A stretch of 64,000 nucleotides of DNA. It comes from JBOGEN01 sp050743265 (lineage in GTDB: Bacteria > Actinomycetota > Actinomycetes > JBOGEN01). This document shows positions 63,725 through 64,000 of this stretch, in pieces. Numbering within the stretch: position 1 is the first letter of the stretch; each line of letters starts with the position of its first letter. Where the stretch lies: NCBI GenBank assembly GCA_050743265.1, contig JBOGEN010000203.1, positions 33,498 through 97,497 of the forward strand. The letters are read 5' to 3'. The notes below the pieces were generated by a model. The model worked only from the letters and a program-made list of their open reading frames with translations, was not told the origin of the DNA and ran no database searches. The position numbers and the translations under genes were made by a program.

Positions 63725-64000
63725 ATGACGCAGAATGCAACGATGGCACGCAGAGATCTCTACGACGACGTGAGCGCACTGACCCACCCCCTGCCCGAGA
63801 AACCCCGACCGGAGGAACCGGGCGTCGACGTCGACCCCGACGCCCTCGAGCACGTGCACGCCCTGCGGGAGGAATACGCGGAGAACCTGCGCACCAGCGC
63901 GCAGGACGGCGAGGTCGACCCGGTGCTCGCCGAGCTCGCCGCACAGCGGGCGGCGATGCTGGCAGCCGAACGGAAGATGCGCCTTCTCATCGCCTACGCC
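63725..64000 (+). CDS. Hypothetical actinobacterial protein, 3' end outside window
   Basis: Open frame of 92 codons to the window edge: MTQNATMARRDLYDDVSALT, a Pro/Glu-rich segment, then helical and charged (ALEHVHALREEYAENLRTSA, AELAAQRAAMLAAERKMRLLIAYA). The end resembles the beginning of a small HTH domain seen in actinobacterial proteins, but this cannot be confirmed without the rest. ATG 63725 or 63743 could be the start. Confidence 0.6.
   Translation, partial: MTQNATMARRDLYDDVSALTHPLPEKPRPEEPGVDVDPDALEHVHALREEYAENLRTSAQDGEVDPVLAELAAQRAAMLAAERKMRLLIAYA

Overview
The window is GC-rich throughout, with codons ending mostly in G or C, frequent GTG and TTG starts, and ATGA or TGATG gene overlaps. 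The gene families are F420-type nitroreductase fold, NnaR, ECF41 sigma, Hen1/Pnkp and WYL regulators. This points to an actinobacterial chromosome, perhaps Propionibacteriales or Micrococcales, though the genus cannot be told from the sequence. No rRNA, convincing tRNA, CRISPR array, phage or intact transposase was seen.

Layout. (a) 1-12.3 kb: a large secreted ThuA/sugar-dehydrogenase/PKD/CBM6 protein cut by the left edge, a flavin monooxygenase, a multicopper oxidase with two inserted metal-binding modules, a flavin reductase, a small secreted protein with a broken inverted paralogue, an F420-fold nitroreductase and a secreted metallophosphoesterase. (b) 12.4-21.7 kb, minus strand: a nitrate assimilation operon in the order narK, nasC, nasB-like, nirB, nirD, nnaR, most genes overlapping, with two GlnR-like boxes at the heads of narK and nasC. 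(c) 21.9-27.7 kb: a WYL regulator divergent from an ABM protein and a frameshifted AlkC-like glycosylase, then an endonuclease-family protein and a decayed Hen1-Pnkp RNA repair operon. (d) 27.7-37.2 kb: a CoA-dependent catabolic island (IclR regulator, double-hotdog thioesterase, class III CoA-transferase, broken crotonase, TctB-TctA-TctC uptake, MmgE/PrpD, an SDR without its catalytic residues, VOC). (e) 37.3-42.3 kb: an MFS exporter, an ECF41 sigma with its epimerase partner and recognisable promoter, a MarR regulator and a SnoaL protein. (f) 42.3-50.8 kb: a second catabolic island with convergent operons, a Liv-type ABC importer on the plus strand and MaoC-amidohydrolase-SDR on the minus strand. 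Both are headed by nearly the same 42-bp promoter/operator, and a PaaX-family regulator lies next to one of them. (g) 50.8-57.6 kb: a gene graveyard with a STAS protein, a formate/nitrite transporter and an AlkZ-like protein among relics. (h) 57.7-63.4 kb: two membrane GGDEF-EAL proteins, one coupled to a molybdopterin-fold lipoprotein; then a gene cut by the right edge.

How it works together. The nitrate block would import nitrate, reduce it to nitrite and ammonium, and is probably co-controlled by GlnR and NnaR. The two catabolic islands each pair one uptake system with acyl-CoA chemistry and a local regulator; their substrates cannot be read from sequence. A notable feature is the number of relics: internal deletions (hen1, pnkp, crotonase), frameshifts (alkC, SRPBCC, small secreted protein), a truncated sdhA-like gene abutting a truncated hydrolase, and a 267-bp inverted copy of the WYL gene 3' end.
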